A stretch of 64,000 nt of DNA from Epiperipatus broadwayi (GCA_028023455.1 JAQFVV010013408.1:62001-126000); one strand, 5' to 3'; shown: positions 1 through 13,840, counted from the stretch's first letter. The notes: generated by a model from the sequence alone, not told the origin. Made by a program: numbers and translations.

Positions 1-1480
1 ACAAACATTTCAATAATTAATAAAACATTAATTATCAAATAATTAAATATACCATTAAAATAAAAAAATATAAAAAATAACCAAAGTTAATAAAAAAATT
101 CTGAAACTAGATTAGTAAAAAAAAATAAAAATTCTAGGATTTTAGTTTATGTGGGCATATGAGAAACTGTCAAACTGAGTGTTCAATTCTTGATTATTTT
201 TTACTTTCTTGTAAATCATCTTATTTTTTGGCAGTTTTCTTCTTATTGTGGATATCAGTTTATTATTCAATAGTTAGAGTTCTATCTATAGAATAGTCAT
301 CACTTCCTGCAGAAATTTTTCAGGCAAGTGCTTCTATTCTGGTCAGGCATGACATAAAAGAAAAGGATATAGTTTGAAAAGAATACATCTTAACAGTGTT
401 AATCCCAATGATGCTTTAAAGTATTAAGCTGCATATTCTGGTATCTATTGCTATGTAATCCATATTTTCCATATTTCTAGTAGTAAGCTCACTTCAGCTT
501 TTATGTGTATTACGAGGATGTCCTTCATTCATGATGAATACTACCTGACATGTTGGCTAGAATTTTTCTTGCCATTATATTTATTCATGAACATGACATA
601 TATAGATTTAGTAAGTCATTCTTTTATGCTAGAATACCAATTATATCTAATATTTGAATCCAGCTCTTATATCCTCTTTCATTTCATGTTACACTTGAGA
701 TCAAATATAAATATCTTTGTTTTCTAATCCTATATTTTTGATTTACAATTTCATTAATACATTAATTAAATTCTATTATCTATTTCAGTCTCATTTCCTG
801 AGGATTGTTTATTGATTACAAACTTTGAAATAAATCAATTTTGATTTAGTTAACTTTGAAATTATTTAGGCTTATGTTTTCAAAATAAAACCATTTTAAA
901 ATATTACAAATGTTCACTTTTTCCAAATAAATATAAAGACAATTATTACAAATTTCTAGTAAATCATTCCTCATAATGAAGATTTTACAAATATTGTAGC
1001 AGGTTTTAAATTTAAAATAATTTTGAACCTTTTTAAAATTTATACTTTTACAAATAAATCAGTATAAATGATACATAACCCTAAATATTATTATATTACT
1101 TATTTTGATAAATTATTTAACTTTTTGATAATAGCTTGTGAATTAATAGCGTGAACTATTTGGTTATTTTATCACTACTCCATTGTACTTTATTTAAATA
1201 GTAACCTTTATTTAATATTTTATAGCTTTTGTTTTTATAAAGAAATGCTCAATTACTACAAGAAAATCAAATATTTACTAAATTGAAGTATATGCAGTAC
1301 TATCAGTATACCGACATTTATATATATTCACACACACTTAATAATGTTTATTTTATTTATATTTTTTTAAAACATATGAATAAAGACACCTGAAAAGACT
1401 TTTACCTTAAAAAATGATTAATAATAATTATGTGAAATGGATAATGTCAAATTGTAAGTGCCTAAGTTTGATATTTGTAA
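1..1480. other. AT-rich DNA, nothing recognised
   Basis: I read both strands and found no protein similarity, tRNA-like box or long repeat. The sequence is AT-rich with short homopolymers. The short open frame near 503-727 has no recognisable domain and its composition matches random AT-rich DNA. Confidence 0.5.
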
Positions 1481-1494
1481 ATCAAATTATATTT

Positions 1495-2250
1495 TTTTTT
1501 TTTTCTCTTTCCTTTCCGGTCCATTCCTCGCTTTGTCCTTCCCCTCCCCCTCTTTCTTTTTCTCCTCCTCTTCGGCCTCGGGTCTTTTCACCTTGGACGT
1601 TTAAATTTCAATTGTCCTTTTCCTCTTGCTGTCGCCACCCCTTCCTTATTTTTCAGGGTCGCCCGTTGTTCCTTCCCTCTTGTTGCCTTCTGTTCTCCCA
1701 ACTACCCTCCTACTCTTGAGTGGTCGGTCTCTTTGTCTTCTATAAGGTCAGCCGTCCTAAGGCGAAACTTTGTTAAACCTTTCTTTTCAACCGCTTTCTT
1801 TAATATCAGTTTTCTACCAAAGCCTCCACCAAGTTTAATTCTATGTTAATTTCTATGTTTCCATCTGTATTTATCTGCCAGGTTTTGTACCTTCTCTTCT
1901 AATTCTCTAATCTCTTTATTTTCTATTTTGGCAAACGTTAAACTTCTTTACTTTTCTTTCTTTAGTCCTCTTTCCTCTTCTCTGTACCCGTTCTGCGCGA
2001 GCTTTTGCAAACCCCCTGGAACAAATGCTAAATATCCTTTCTTTCCCTTTAGTTTCCCTTTTTCCCAAATCTCTGCGCGGAAAGTTTTGGGTGGTCCTGT
2101 CTTCCCTTTCTCGTTGTCCCAGTTCTGTAATCTATTGTTGGTTGCTTTTATAAATATCTTTAAATATGCATTCCGGTCTTCCTTGTGTCTATGTTATCCT
2201 GAAGATGTTTTGATCATGTTTTACTCAACAATATGCAACCTTTCTTGTCT
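1495..2250 (-). repeat. Pyrimidine-rich block (plus strand), origin unclear
   Basis: About 750 bp in which the plus strand is dominated by T and C, with more GC than its surroundings and a T-run at 1491-1503. Minus-strand translation gives Arg/Lys/Glu-rich low-complexity frames full of stops. It follows the LINE remnant and may be its degenerated interior, or a separate polypurine sequence. Open frames at 1414-1719 and 1928-2272 are by-products of the skew. Confidence 0.45.
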
Positions 2251-3665
2251 TTCTTCTTCTCTCAATACTTGATATGTCTCTGTACTAAAACCCTTTTAAA
2301 TCGTGTTCTCTTGGTTGGTGAAACAGTTCTCGTAGGGTTGTATTTCTTGGTAAAATTTTATAAAACGATAAGCTGTGGTCTGTAATTTCTATATCTCTTT
2401 ATCCCTTTTTTAAATATTAATATTTTCTGCTTCTTCCAATCTCACTCTTTATCTTTAGACTTTGGTTTACTGCTATTTTTTTCTGTTTCTTCCCGTTCTT
2501 TTATATATCATTATATTCCTCTTCCTGGGCCTTTCTTTTCTACTATTGCTTTCTCTTCTTTTTAAATTCGGGCATCGAAGTGAATAGATATAGGAGGTCT
2601 TGTTCTTTTTCTATATAATTCTTGATAAATCTCTCCTTCTATGTCTCCCTCTTTTAGTATATTCCTCTTTTCCTTTGCTATAAATTTTCCAATCCAATTT
2701 GTTTTCTTCTTAGCTTTATTTTCTTCTACGCTTCTGCGTTCCTTTCTTTCTTATATCTTTTCCTCTTTCCCTTTCGAATTGGTTTCTTCTTTTATGCTCT
2801 TCTGTATCTTCTTTCTTCTTTCTTCTAGTCTCTTCTGGAATTTTTTGTCATTGTTTTTTCTTCTTTGTTGGTTTTTAAAGTGTTCGTATTTTCTATTAAT
2901 TTCTTCAATCTGAATCTGTTCAATCTACTAATCTTGAAACCTTTGAGTTCTAATTTAATTCTTGATGTTTCTGAGATTAGGAATATCAACTGTTATAGTT
3001 TTCTAATAATTTTGTCTCTCTAGTTTTACATTAACATGTATCTTCCCCTTACTAATCGATGTCCTTCCTGTGTTAAATTTTTAAGAACATTACAATCTGA
3101 ATTGTATTTCCTGTTGTCAAAATATAATCCAATTCTGCTGTCCTTCTTTGGATCTCCTGTCCTTTCCTTCTAACATTTTCTCAAAAGAATTCATATAGTT
3201 TTCCTTCTCTGCAACTCCATCTTGTCTCTCTCTTTCTTACCTCCAAATTCCTACACTTTCTCTTTCTTTGTTTCAAATTCTAGCATTAAAATCTCCCATC
3301 TTTTAAATGTTGTTTCTCTGATCAAAAAGCCTTTGTACATCCATATAAAATCTTCTCTCTTCATCACTGTGAGAACTTGTTGGGGCTAAACCTGAATTAT
3401 CTGTTTGTATCGCTATTAAGTTGTATACTAATCTTGCCACTCTGTCTGATACCCATCTCTCCACAATATTGTTCTTCCTTTTTATTTATAATGAATCCTA
3501 CTCCCTTGTATTTCCAATATTTGTGCCTTTATAATAGAGCATATGTCCACTTTTAAATCAATTGTCTCTTCCCTTTTCTTCTAACTTCACAAAAGTCAAT
3601 AATATCCCATTTAATATAAGAGAGTTCTTCTTCTAATTCTTGCAATCTTCCTTCACTTGAAAGTG
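1495..3665 (-). mobile_element. Decayed RTE-like LINE (endonuclease plus RT start)
   Basis: Reading the minus strand from 3660 leftwards gives, across frameshifts, an endonuclease of RTE-type LINEs. Around 3590-3650 is a segment ending IKWDIIDFCEVRRKGK. It is followed by a GVGFIINKK-like stretch, a PTSSHSDEER-like stretch near 3370 and the terminal WIDYIL motif near 3110-3135. At about 2270-2440 the start of the reverse transcriptase appears (KKG-KRYRNYRP, then a QPRE-like stretch). These motifs occur in the order expected for an APE endonuclease followed by RT. No frame is open for long, so this is a dead copy. From about 2250 down to 1495 the strand becomes very purine-rich and I cannot match it to the LINE. 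Assignment as non-LTR is firm, the clade is probable. Confidence 0.75.
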
Positions 3666-3676
3666 ATCTGCAGTTG

Positions 3677-3678
<2 letters not shown>

Positions 3679-3740
<62 letters not shown>
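3679..3740. repeat. (AT)n microsatellite
   Basis: About 31 uninterrupted AT dinucleotides directly beside the 5' side of the minus-strand LINE endonuclease remnant. Confidence 0.95.
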
Positions 3741-3743
<3 letters not shown>

Positions 3744-4119
3744 ATTTGTATCACGTATATATAAGCAGATAAAAAAAACAGTTTAAAAATTTTCTGATAA
3801 AAAAATATCAAAAAATGAAAATTAACTTTGCTTATATTAAATTTGCATTAAATATTTTTTTTTGTATAGTATCATAAATAGTATCCTCAATTAAGAGGAG
3901 CAAATCAATTTCCCTTAGACTACGAATTAATATTTCTCTATATATTAGCAAAGTCAAAAATGGAATGAACCACTTGTTCTTCAAGATTTTGATATTTATA
4001 AGCTTATCTTTGCTAACAAGCTTACAGAAATCAATAGCTTAAAGAATAGGTGATCCATGCTATTCTTGACCTTGCTAACACACAGAATCTATTTATTCAT
4101 AGCTTGGAAAAAACTGGTT

Positions 4120-4690
4120 TGTTCCTCTTAATTACAAATGTGTTTTGCCAGTTCTTACTTATGGATCTGAGACTTGGACATTTAATAGAAGAGCAATACA
4201 GAGACTTCAGACCACTCAAAGAAGTATGGAGAGATGCATGCTGGGAGTAACAAGAAGAGATCGAAAACGCAGTGTATGGGTAAGAGAACAAACAGGTATT
4301 ACTGACCTCATTGAACAAATTAAAAGACTGAAGTGGAGTTGGGCTGGACATATTGCTAGAAGAGATGATAATAGATGGACAATTGAAGTCTTAAACTGGG
4401 TTCCAAGAGATTGTAAAAGACCCAGAAAGAGACCACATGTGAGATGGATGGATGAGATGAGAAAGTGTGCAGGGGTGATGTGGAGAAGAGAAGCTAAAGA
4501 TTGGAGAAGATGGATTAAACTTGCTTCATCCTGCAATGAATTGACAATAGTTGTTGATGATGATGAGGCTATGATAATTTATGTTTAAATAATATGTGTA
4601 ATTATAATTCTAAAAAAAATCATATTTCAAATATTTATTTAAATGTATTTTTATAATAAAGTTTTACATTTTTAATTAAAAATAAAAAAA
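4120..4690 (+). mobile_element. RTE-like LINE, C-terminal ORF and 3' end
   Basis: An open frame of about 147 codons (4145-4588) encodes the region downstream of the RT domain that is common in RTE-type LINEs of invertebrates. It begins PVLTYGSETWTFNRRAI, continues with a QRSMERCMLGVTRRDR-like block and a LKWSWAGHIARR block, then a CKRPRKRPHVRWMDE block. Homology starts at about 4125, before the first Met, so the copy is 5'-truncated. After the stop there is AT-rich 3' UTR with A-rich runs to about 4690. It is the least decayed of the RTE-type copies in the window. The same region can be read in decayed form at 8390-8780. Confidence 0.85.
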
Positions 4691-6039
4691 ATGTAAAAGC
4701 AATTACTATATATTCTGACAAGGCAGATTATTAAATGAATTAATTATTTTGGAAAACCAAACCAACTAAGTACAAATATTTGAATACATATATATTTTGG
4801 TAGATTGAATATGTTTTCAAGGAAACTTATAAAAAACAGAACAGGTTAAATTGCACTAATTAATATTGCAAGTTGGAATTAGAATCAGAATTAAGAGAAT
4901 GATAGCAGTGAACTAAGTGGACGTGTATTTTAAAAGTATTGGTGGAGCAAAACCGCACAAAGCTAAAAAAAACTGAGACTTAAAACAGCTACTTAATGCC
5001 TGGAGGATAGCTAACCATCTCTGGAAATTTGTATGAAAAATAGCAAATCAGTAGACACGTATCTCTTTTAGATTAATAAAAAATGAGTGGATATTCCCGA
5101 AGAAGTAAGTAATGTTTAGCACCCTTAAAGTATTGTTTGATTAATAATGTTAACAATTAAAAACAAATATACACCAACATGTCTGCCATTGACTCACGGG
5201 AAGCTATTAATATAGCCAACACATTCTCCTTGTTTGCACTACTTCCGAATTATCATAATCATCACTGTCAACATCACTATCATATTACTACTTAACCATA
5301 TTCATATTATGTTTTGTTAAATAAATAACAACATTCTTTATATGAACATGAAAAGTCTCCTTCATGATAGTTAGTTTATCGATTTATCAAGTTAATGACC
5401 TCCTGCTTGAATTTGAGTGACTTTTTTTTTTTCGATTTCAAAACAAAAAGACCCATTTAACATTCTTACTAAGATATAAAAAAGCCTTACAATATGGTAT
5501 TTGACCAATCTAATATTGTCTTTTATTTAACTGTTTTCTGAGATGTTTTTGCCTTGCAATGGACTATTTAAACATTGGTTTAGCTACTTTTATATATATA
5601 TACACCGATCCCAGTAACTTTTGTATTTCTGTAATAATTAAGAGTATAAAAGAGAAGCAATTTCTAATGTCAAGCGTATAGTTAAAAAAATAAAGGATTG
5701 GCAGAAAAAAATAATAAGACTAATGAGAAAGAGCATTAACATCTCTTATTTTAAACTAAACAAAGGCACTTATAACCCTGATATGTTAGAAGGAAATAGA
5801 CATTAAAGTGTTAATTTTACTTTTAATATTTAATTACAAATTGAAAGCTAATGATGCCAAATTGATGGAATTACTTTCTCTGTGCATATTTTTTTGTAAT
5901 AAAATATTTTAATTTCAAATGTTTTGTGATATTGGCATTATTGCCCTCATTTGTATAAAACAGAGCAAGTAGATGGCGTCGACTGTGTTTAATGGTAATA
6001 ATAGATAAGAAACATTGATTTCCAAAACATTAGCATATA
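4691..6039. other. AT-rich DNA, nothing recognised
   Basis: No ORF, tRNA-like box or repeat shared with the rest of the window was recognised. Confidence 0.45.
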
Positions 6040-6138
6040 TATATTATTATTGCTATTTGCGGGATATTCCGTGTAATGAAACGTCAGCATTTAGCTTTTT
6101 CATTACACGGAATATCCCGGAAATAGTAATAATAATAT
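6040..6138. repeat. Short foldback (about 41-bp arms, 16-bp loop)
   Basis: The left arm (6040-6081) and right arm (6098-6138) are almost perfect reverse complements around the core GGGATATTCCGTGTAATGAAA, with one or two mismatches. Outside the arms the sequence is plain AT-rich DNA. This could be a tiny foldback transposon or a terminal fragment of one. No protein is encoded. Confidence 0.8.
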
Positions 6139-6561
6139 GACATCTTTTATCCGTGAAAATATTAGAATTAATATATGTATATTTAAAATATTAATCTGAT
6201 AATGTAATGCAGTTAAGAATTTATTTTTTTAAAAGTACACTGTTAAGATTGAATTATTTTTGTTAGCAAATGGAGCATATTCATTTTATTTACATTTGGT
6301 AATTATTGAATAAAAAAAAGGGCCTATTTAAAAAACTAACTTTTAACTTCTATTTTATCAGGCCTAAACATAAAAAAATATTAATCTATATCCCAAATGG
6401 AATATTTTTATTTTACAATAGAGAAATTAAAAAGCTTAAATATAAGACATAAAATACAGAATAACCTGCAAACTATGATCTATTCAGCAGACTATTAAAA
6501 AGAATAATGATTAAGAAATTCCATAAAACTTGCCAATTTATGGATAGTAAAAATTTTAACC

Positions 6562-7207
6562 TCCACCTTCGAAGATAAGCTGGCTAAATCAGATACTTGA
6601 CTACCTTCTTGCTTACAAAGGCCACTCAACCCTAGTATTCAGACAGAAAATCTCTATTTGGGATGCTCATAACCTGCTATTTCCCACACAAAACTCTACC
6701 ATTCCTTACCTCAGTGGTAACAATCAGGTGGTCACCAGGTTTTTCAGGCATCTCAAGCTGGAGCCAAGATTCCTGGACTTTCTAGTGAAAATCAACCTGA
6801 ATTTACTTCAGATGAACTGGTTCCTGCACTACAGGAGATTCCTCAAGAATATAGATCCTACATGTCACAACTGCCATAGAACATGTGAAACCTTTGATCA
6901 CATGATAAATGATTGCCCAGCATATGACAAAATCAGAACTTTCATTACTCACAACTGCCACATTTCCCTGAACAAAATCTTAAATATCAAGAGCTGCTTC
7001 CTGTCCAGGGATTATGTCACCACAAGATTCTCGACCTTTATCACTTATGCCATCTGGATGGCCAGATGTCACAACAAGTTTACCATTCCTCATCCCAAGC
7101 CTGAAGACACATTCATTTCCAAGCTGAAGGAATTTCACCATAAGGACAGAATCATCTCATCCAGATTCTTATTTGACAACATGTGGAGCCTGATTAAGCT
7201 GGATTAA
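6562..7207 (+). mobile_element. LINE C-terminal fragment with zinc-binding RVT domain
   Basis: The frame is open from a stop at about 6560 to the TAA at 7207, roughly 215 codons, with no ATG needed because it is a fragment. An N-terminal stretch containing HSTLVFRQKISIWDAH leads into a basic segment. A CHNCHRTCETFDHMINDC finger follows (Cys-X2-Cys-X7-His-X4-Cys), typical of the zinc-binding domain after the RT of Tx1/L1-like LINEs. The C-terminal part is hydrophobic and Trp-containing, as in that domain. The 3' UTR runs into AT-rich sequence by about 7330. The clade name is a guess. That it is the 3' end of a non-LTR element is likely. Confidence 0.7.
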
Positions 7208-7359
7208 ACAACACCAGTGACCACATCAGAACAACTGGTTGCCTGAGTAACATGGATAACTATTATTTTTGATTTACAATTGTATCATTATTACATATGG
7301 TTTTTCAGTAAAGTTATTTATAAATAAAAATTTTAAGCTATTGTTCTTTATTTTATTTT

Positions 7360-9010
7360 TTAATTAAAAATAGACAGATAGGATTTATCAATCCATAACT
7401 ATACAACAATTAAATCTGAGGATAAAGGAAAAGATCCGACTAATGATGGAATTATAATCAATATTTTAAAACAAGCAGATGAAGAAATATTTTTTTTTGT
7501 GGATCAAATTTGTATTCATAAATGTCTAAATGATAAAGATATACCATATAAATGGAAGAATGCAGTAGTGATATTAATATTTAAAAAAAGTCTTAAAAAG
7601 ATATTAAAAATTATAGATCTATAAGACTTTTACAAGGTCTATTCCAAATTTTTACCAAGATAATTGCAATGGTCTATAGTAAACTTTAAACTGTATTCAA
7701 CCAAAAGAACAAGTTGGATTTAAAAGCAAGGGTTAACACAGTAAATCACATTTATAGAGTTGCTATTATGCTTTGGATTTGTAGATTACGAAAAGGTAAT
7801 TGATTCTAAAAGCATTGCTACATGATTAAAGAGTTGGATCATGAAAAAATAGAACTGGGATATTATCATGTTCTGAAGAATATTTATCAAAACGCAACAG
7901 CAATGATTAGATTACATAGTGATACTAAGAAGATTAACATTAAGAATGATAATTATAATGTGATAATTTCATATTTCCAACATTTTTTTACAATGATTTT
8001 ACAATAAATATTTTGCTAATTCAAATGTGAAGCTAAATGATTAAACATATTGTATATGAAGATTATTTTAAGTCATTCACATGACGTAGTTGATTTTGCA
8101 AATAATGTTTCAGAGCTTTAGAAATGTTGCAAAAGTTACTAGATGAAAATAACTAAAAAAGTGCTATAAAGACTAAAGTTCAATAGATTTTCTAAAAAAA
8201 AAGAAAAGATTTATAATGATGAATTAGTAGCAATTAACAAATTCAATTACCTAGTTTAGATAATTAATACAGATAGAAATATAATGGATAAAATTAATCA
8301 TAGAGTTAAACTTGATTGGAGTGCTTTTGGTGGAATTAACTTATTTAAGGAAATTTGCTTATGTGTTTGAATATAAAGATTTTTAAGAAATATGTTTCAC
8401 CAGTTCTTACTTATGGATTTGAGACTTGGATACTTAACAGAACAGCAATATAAACACTTCAGATCATTTAATGAAGTAGGGAGAGATGTATGTTAGAAAT
8501 AATAAAAAGGGATTCAAAATGAAATACATGAGTGAGAGAAAAACAGATATTACTAACATCATTCAAAGAAGTAAAATGATTAAAATTGTTTTGGACATAT
8601 TACTAAAAAAGCAATAATAAACGAACAATTAAAATTTTAAACTGAAAAAATCAAGTAATTGTAAAAGGCCTAGAAAGAAACCACATATGAGATGGACAGA
8701 ATAAGGAAGTTTGCAAGTGTGATATTGAAAAAAATGACTAAAGATCAGAAAACAATTAAATTTTGAAAGATCTTCATCCTGCAGTGGATTGATAATGATT
8801 GAAAATGATAATGGTGATGATAGTTCGAAAAAACCTCAATTATAGCCTGAAATAAAAACTAAAAACAATCTAAGCCGATCAGAAAACAATTAAATTTTGA
8901 AAGATCTTCATCCTGCAGTAGATTGATAATGATTGAAAATGATAATGGTGATGATAGTTCGAAAAAAACCCAATTATTGCCTGAAATAAAAACTAAAAAC
9001 AATCTAAGCC
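7360..9010 (+). mobile_element. Decayed RTE-like LINE, RT to 3' end
   Basis: Several frames together give RT motifs in order. A KWKNAVVILIFKK segment lies near 7550, an EQVGFKSK-like block near 7710 and LCFGFVDYEKVIDS (RT motif A) near 7770-7815. A finger-to-palm remnant lies in the open frame 7822-8007, and a VSPVLTYGFETW C-terminal block near 8395-8430. The element is full of stops and small deletions. Its 3' end is locally duplicated (see 8743-9010). It belongs to the same family as 4120-4690 and the minus-strand copies at 12 kb and 39 kb. Confidence 0.75.
8743..9010 (+). repeat. 134-bp tandem duplication at LINE 3' end
   Basis: Units 8743-8876 and 8877-9010 are nearly identical; the differences I see are single substitutions (for example CTCAATTATAG versus CCCAATTATTG). 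Each unit carries the last LINE codons and 3' UTR. Confidence 0.9.
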
Positions 9011-9067
9011 TGCATGTAATCTGAAATAAATTCAAACATTTTTCCAATTAGATTTGAACATGAGGCT

Positions 9068-9758
<691 letters not shown>

Positions 9759-11889
9759 ATTCATTTTAAAAGTCAAAAATATAATTCTATTTGTTGACAG
9801 CTTTACGATGGAAGTGTGATAGCACGATTTAATATTATCATATTGAAGACAAACGTAAAGTATAAATCTACAGGTTATTACTTAAATTATTATTGTAAAA
9901 ATAACATAATTGGTGATGAGATCTTATCATCTCAGTATATTACAAAATGCAACTGTTGACAGTTTACTATTTTATTAACTAATAAAAAATATTATAATTG
10001 AGAGGATCAAAAAATTAGAGACTCCAAATCAAGTCTGAAAAACTTTTTTAGTTAACAATTCCATAATAACAATGTATATATAATATTAATTGTAACATTA
10101 ATATTTATGCTTCATATATGAAGTAAATATTTAATTTTCAATTTCTTAATAATTAGCCTGTAAAATTTATTGAACTTAATATCAAAATCATGGCAAGTTT
10201 AATTTGTTATTCATTACACACATATATAAGAAGAAATTTACCACATATATATTCACCTTTTTGTTTTTATCTGCGCATCTCTCATCTCATCTTTATTACA
10301 ACTATTCATCAACACAGAAAGTCAAGCATTCTCACTCATCATGCATGCATTTTGGAACAACTTTCTTTTTCAGGAAAGTTTAAACATAAACATGTGGAAT
10401 AAATTAAATCTCTCTCACATGAACACATATATTTCATTATTTACACACACATTCACACACATATATATTAGATAATTGTAAAACCTCTGTTCTACTATAC
10501 TTTCTGAAACACAGCAATAAAGTCAAATGAGAAATATATATATAAAATTTTTATCTAAGTATAGAAATTATTCTATGAATTTCTGTGTACTTATTTAGGT
10601 ATATTGCAACTAAGATCTAATCAGGCAAACAACCAATTAAAAATTTGCATTGCAAACAGAAATCATATTGTCTAAAAATAATGTTTTCTGTAATATTATA
10701 TATATATATAAGCAAATAATCCTCATTATTTACTTCAAGGTGTTAAAAATACATTCTTATAAAAAACTTAAAATGGACCCGTGATTAAAACAGTAGAGTC
10801 TTGTGGATTATGTTAAATTATTTTGCAGCCTAAAGGTAAACAAAACAATATTACATAAGCACCTGTAAATATGGACTGTTGTTCAGATCACAGATTACTA
10901 AGCTTCAAGGTAAAATGATAGCGGAATTAAATATGATTCTATCCAGCAACATTGCTAAGAAATTTGATTTTTATTCCATGGAAGCATGTATAACTTATAC
11001 TATTCTTTAAGAACTAAAGATACAATAAACCATGATGCCCCACCCCCATTAATTGTAATGATTACATCATATTACAATTATATTGTATATTTTTACATTG
11101 AGCACCTTGGAACTTAAATGTCTATTAAGATTAGAAATATTGCCATATTGTTAACAATAGCTATATAATCTGCCAATTAATACAAAGTAGGTTTTCTATG
11201 GTCCATGTTGTATTTGAAACCCATGTTTGGGCTAACCATTATGGTACAAGATCAATAAGTTTTAGTAACTATTGCCGAATGATTTATCTAAGTAGTTTTC
11301 TATCCATAACCAAAGCTGAACATGATTCTGATATATTTAGATTTTTTATAATATACTGGAGTGTAGTAGAAAATATTTACTATTTAGTGAACTGACTTGT
11401 GAATTGAGTATTCTCATGCAATCAGATAAACACATCACACACTTATATTTTAAAATTATTTATGTTGTATTTTATATATTATTTATGTTGTATTTAAACC
11501 ATCAAATCATCATCCTGGTAATCATATGAATGGTATTATGCATAGTCACAAATTTTCAGTATAATATAGTAATTCCTTCATATTCATAATTTCTGTCTTC
11601 ACAGTTTAGTTATTAACAATTAAAAAAAAAAATTAAATAAGAGATAAAAAAAATAGAATAAAAAGGAATTTTAATTTTTTAGTTTGCAGTGCAGCACTGG
11701 AAAATGCAATCTCAAAATATCACAAGCAAATAGCAACAACAAACTTCTCCTTATAGAACTTTTTATTATCTATACTTTTGTGTATACCTTAAGTATATAT
11801 TTTTGCATATTGTATACTAATTTTTATATTGCTACAAAATTTTTTTAAAAAATAATTAAAGCTGTAAAATCAATAATTTACTTATTTAT
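9759..11889. other. AT-rich DNA, nothing recognised
   Basis: Short open frames at 10190-10402 and 11198-11395 show no domain. There are scattered short TA runs. Confidence 0.4.
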
Positions 11890-12375
11890 TTTGACGTGCT
11901 GAGAATTTTAGTTGAAATTATTATTATCAGTATTTTCAACCACTATTGATCAATTGCAGAATAAAGGTCTCCCCAAGTTTAATAAAATTTCTCTCATTTA
12001 TGATTTTAATTTTTCATGTCATTCCAAAAAATTATCTTATATCATCCAACATCTCACATAGGATTTTCTTATAAGTCTTTTATATATCTTGAGATCCTGT
12101 TCAGGCTTCAATTGTCAATTTATAAACATATCTCTTCTATTAATAAAGCCTATCTGTTATTTATTTCAGAAACTTACTTTTTTCATTAATGTCAGTGACA
12201 GTTATGTGTTTTCTCATTTATGTATTTAGTTTTCAATATTTCTTTATTACTCCTAACAGCTAGATTCTTTCACAATTCATTATGTACTGAAAGTCTTTGT
12301 AGTGACCTTCTAATAAACATCCAAATCTCATGTTAATATGTAAAAATTGGTAAAACATGTATTAAAAAGATTCCT

Positions 12376-12471
<96 letters not shown>

Positions 12472-13020
12472 TTTGATTATTATTTATAACAAAAACACTC
12501 TATCTAAGTTTAATTCTATGATTAATTTCATCCATAGTGTTTTCATCTATATTAATGATCTGATCAAGATATTCTTACTTGTTAACTTTTTCTGACACAT
12601 TTTAACAATCTTTATTTTCTTCTTTTCTGAATTATCATTGGATATTATTTTAGTCTTTTAATATTTATCATTACATATTCTTATTTTCATCTGATAATTC
12701 TTGCGGCATTTGCAAAAATTAAACACATTATCTGCAAAATCTATATGACTAAAATAATCTTCATTAATTTTTATTCTCCCAGATTTCAATTTTAATCCAG
12801 AAAATAGTTACTGTAATAAATAGTCTATTTATGTGACATTTATTACATATCTAGTATATAGGAGAATAAACTTTAGGTCATACCTTTTCATAAATTTACA
12901 TACACTCACCTGTAAACATCAGTTAGCTTTATAAACTAATGCTCATGGATGAGTATATAACTGATGCTTATGGGTGAATTGTGTAAAATCATAAAAAACC
13001 ATAATTGAAGGTTTATTTCC
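11890..13020 (-). mobile_element. Decayed RTE-like LINE, RT palm to 3' end
   Basis: On the minus strand a segment near 12680-12760 reads HIDFADNVFNFCKC, matching RT motif C (FADD) of the RTE copies. It is followed by KTKIISNDNSEKKKIKI near 12610-12660. The C-terminal and 3' UTR region lies at 11900-12330, ending with a FIKLGETFILQLI-like block comparable to the ends of the 4.5-kb and 8.8-kb copies. A TA microsatellite splits the copy. Confidence 0.6.
12380..12469. repeat. (TA)n microsatellite
   Basis: About 45 uninterrupted TA units inside the LINE remnant. Confidence 0.97.
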
Positions 13021-13159
13021 CCATTCTATATAAAGTAGTTACTGTAAAGCTGTAGTAATTTTTTTTTTACCTATTAATGTTATTTTTTTTAGTGTTACCA
13101 TATAATATGATTATTGCTGTTTCATTTTGATAAATATTTTTTAAAATTTGACACTTGAT

Positions 13160-13840
13160 TGTATTTTTATATTGGACTAGTTCCATAATCTAGTATGAGT
13201 ATTGAAAGTCTTTAGAAAAATTTCACTTTATTTAAATATTCCAAATACATTCAACTGTTTAGTAATAGCACATCAAATGGGTTAGTATATTCACAATGTT
13301 TTGAGAGGTATTATTCTTCCCTCTTCTTCAGGTATTACTGACCTGATCAGTGATAGTACTAGCATGGGATTCAAACCTGGACCCTTAGATTCTTGAGTAT
13401 AAAATTTTAAAAGTAGCTCTAACCAACTGAGCCATCCTGCCAAAGGCAACAATCAGTAGAAATTTCATATACTTATCTATGAGGTTCTTCAAGATTTCTT
13501 CAATTTTCCCTAAGAGCAAAGTTGATTAGTGGTTTCCATACATTATGTATAGTCACACTAGATTGGATTATGGGATTTTTTGCTTTCAGGTGAGCAGCTT
13601 TTTTAAATTTTTTTCTTTGTACCTTTTCTTCTCTATTCAATATGTTTGTATTTTCCCAATTGAACATATGTCTGTTTTATGTTTTCTTGATTGATAACCA
13701 TTTTTCATAAGAGTTTGTTATATATACATTTTTTTCCTTTTTCAAGTCACTGGTTTCTGAACTAACTTTTTTTGCTCTGGTCTATAACTCCATGTTTTAT
13801 GTTTCTGGTGTGATTGGTTGAATTTGCTAAGTATTTTCCA
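13160..13840 (-). mobile_element. Penelope-like element 3' part, internally deleted
   Basis: This is the reverse complement of the sequence at about 22380-23400. The match runs from a CCAGAAACATAAAACATGG segment (13800-13822) through the end of the GIY-YIG ORF (near 13655-13690) and the 3' region with the tRNA-like segment (13355-13445) to about 13180. Relative to the plus copy about 340 bp are missing, including the GIY-YIG catalytic part. The copy is non-coding. Its 5' side points at element 1, which begins 49 bp further right. Confidence 0.7.
13340..13450 (-). repeat. tRNA-like segment in Penelope 3' region
   Basis: On the minus strand AGGATGGCTCAGTTGGTTAG (A-box-like, near 13420-13440) is followed about 50 nt later by GTTTGAATCCC (B-box-like, near 13364). 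This is the layout of a tRNA-derived SINE head. The plus copy at 23120-23200 has the same boxes at the same place relative to the Penelope ORF. Confidence 0.65.

Noticed and set aside
1414-2913. Three plus-strand open frames rich in Phe, Ser and Leu
   Set aside because: The plus strand is the pyrimidine-rich complement of a minus-strand LINE. The frames result from the base skew.
4097-4536. Minus-strand open frames at 4097-4351 and 4216-4536
   Set aside because: They are antisense shadows of the LINE C-terminal ORF on the plus strand.
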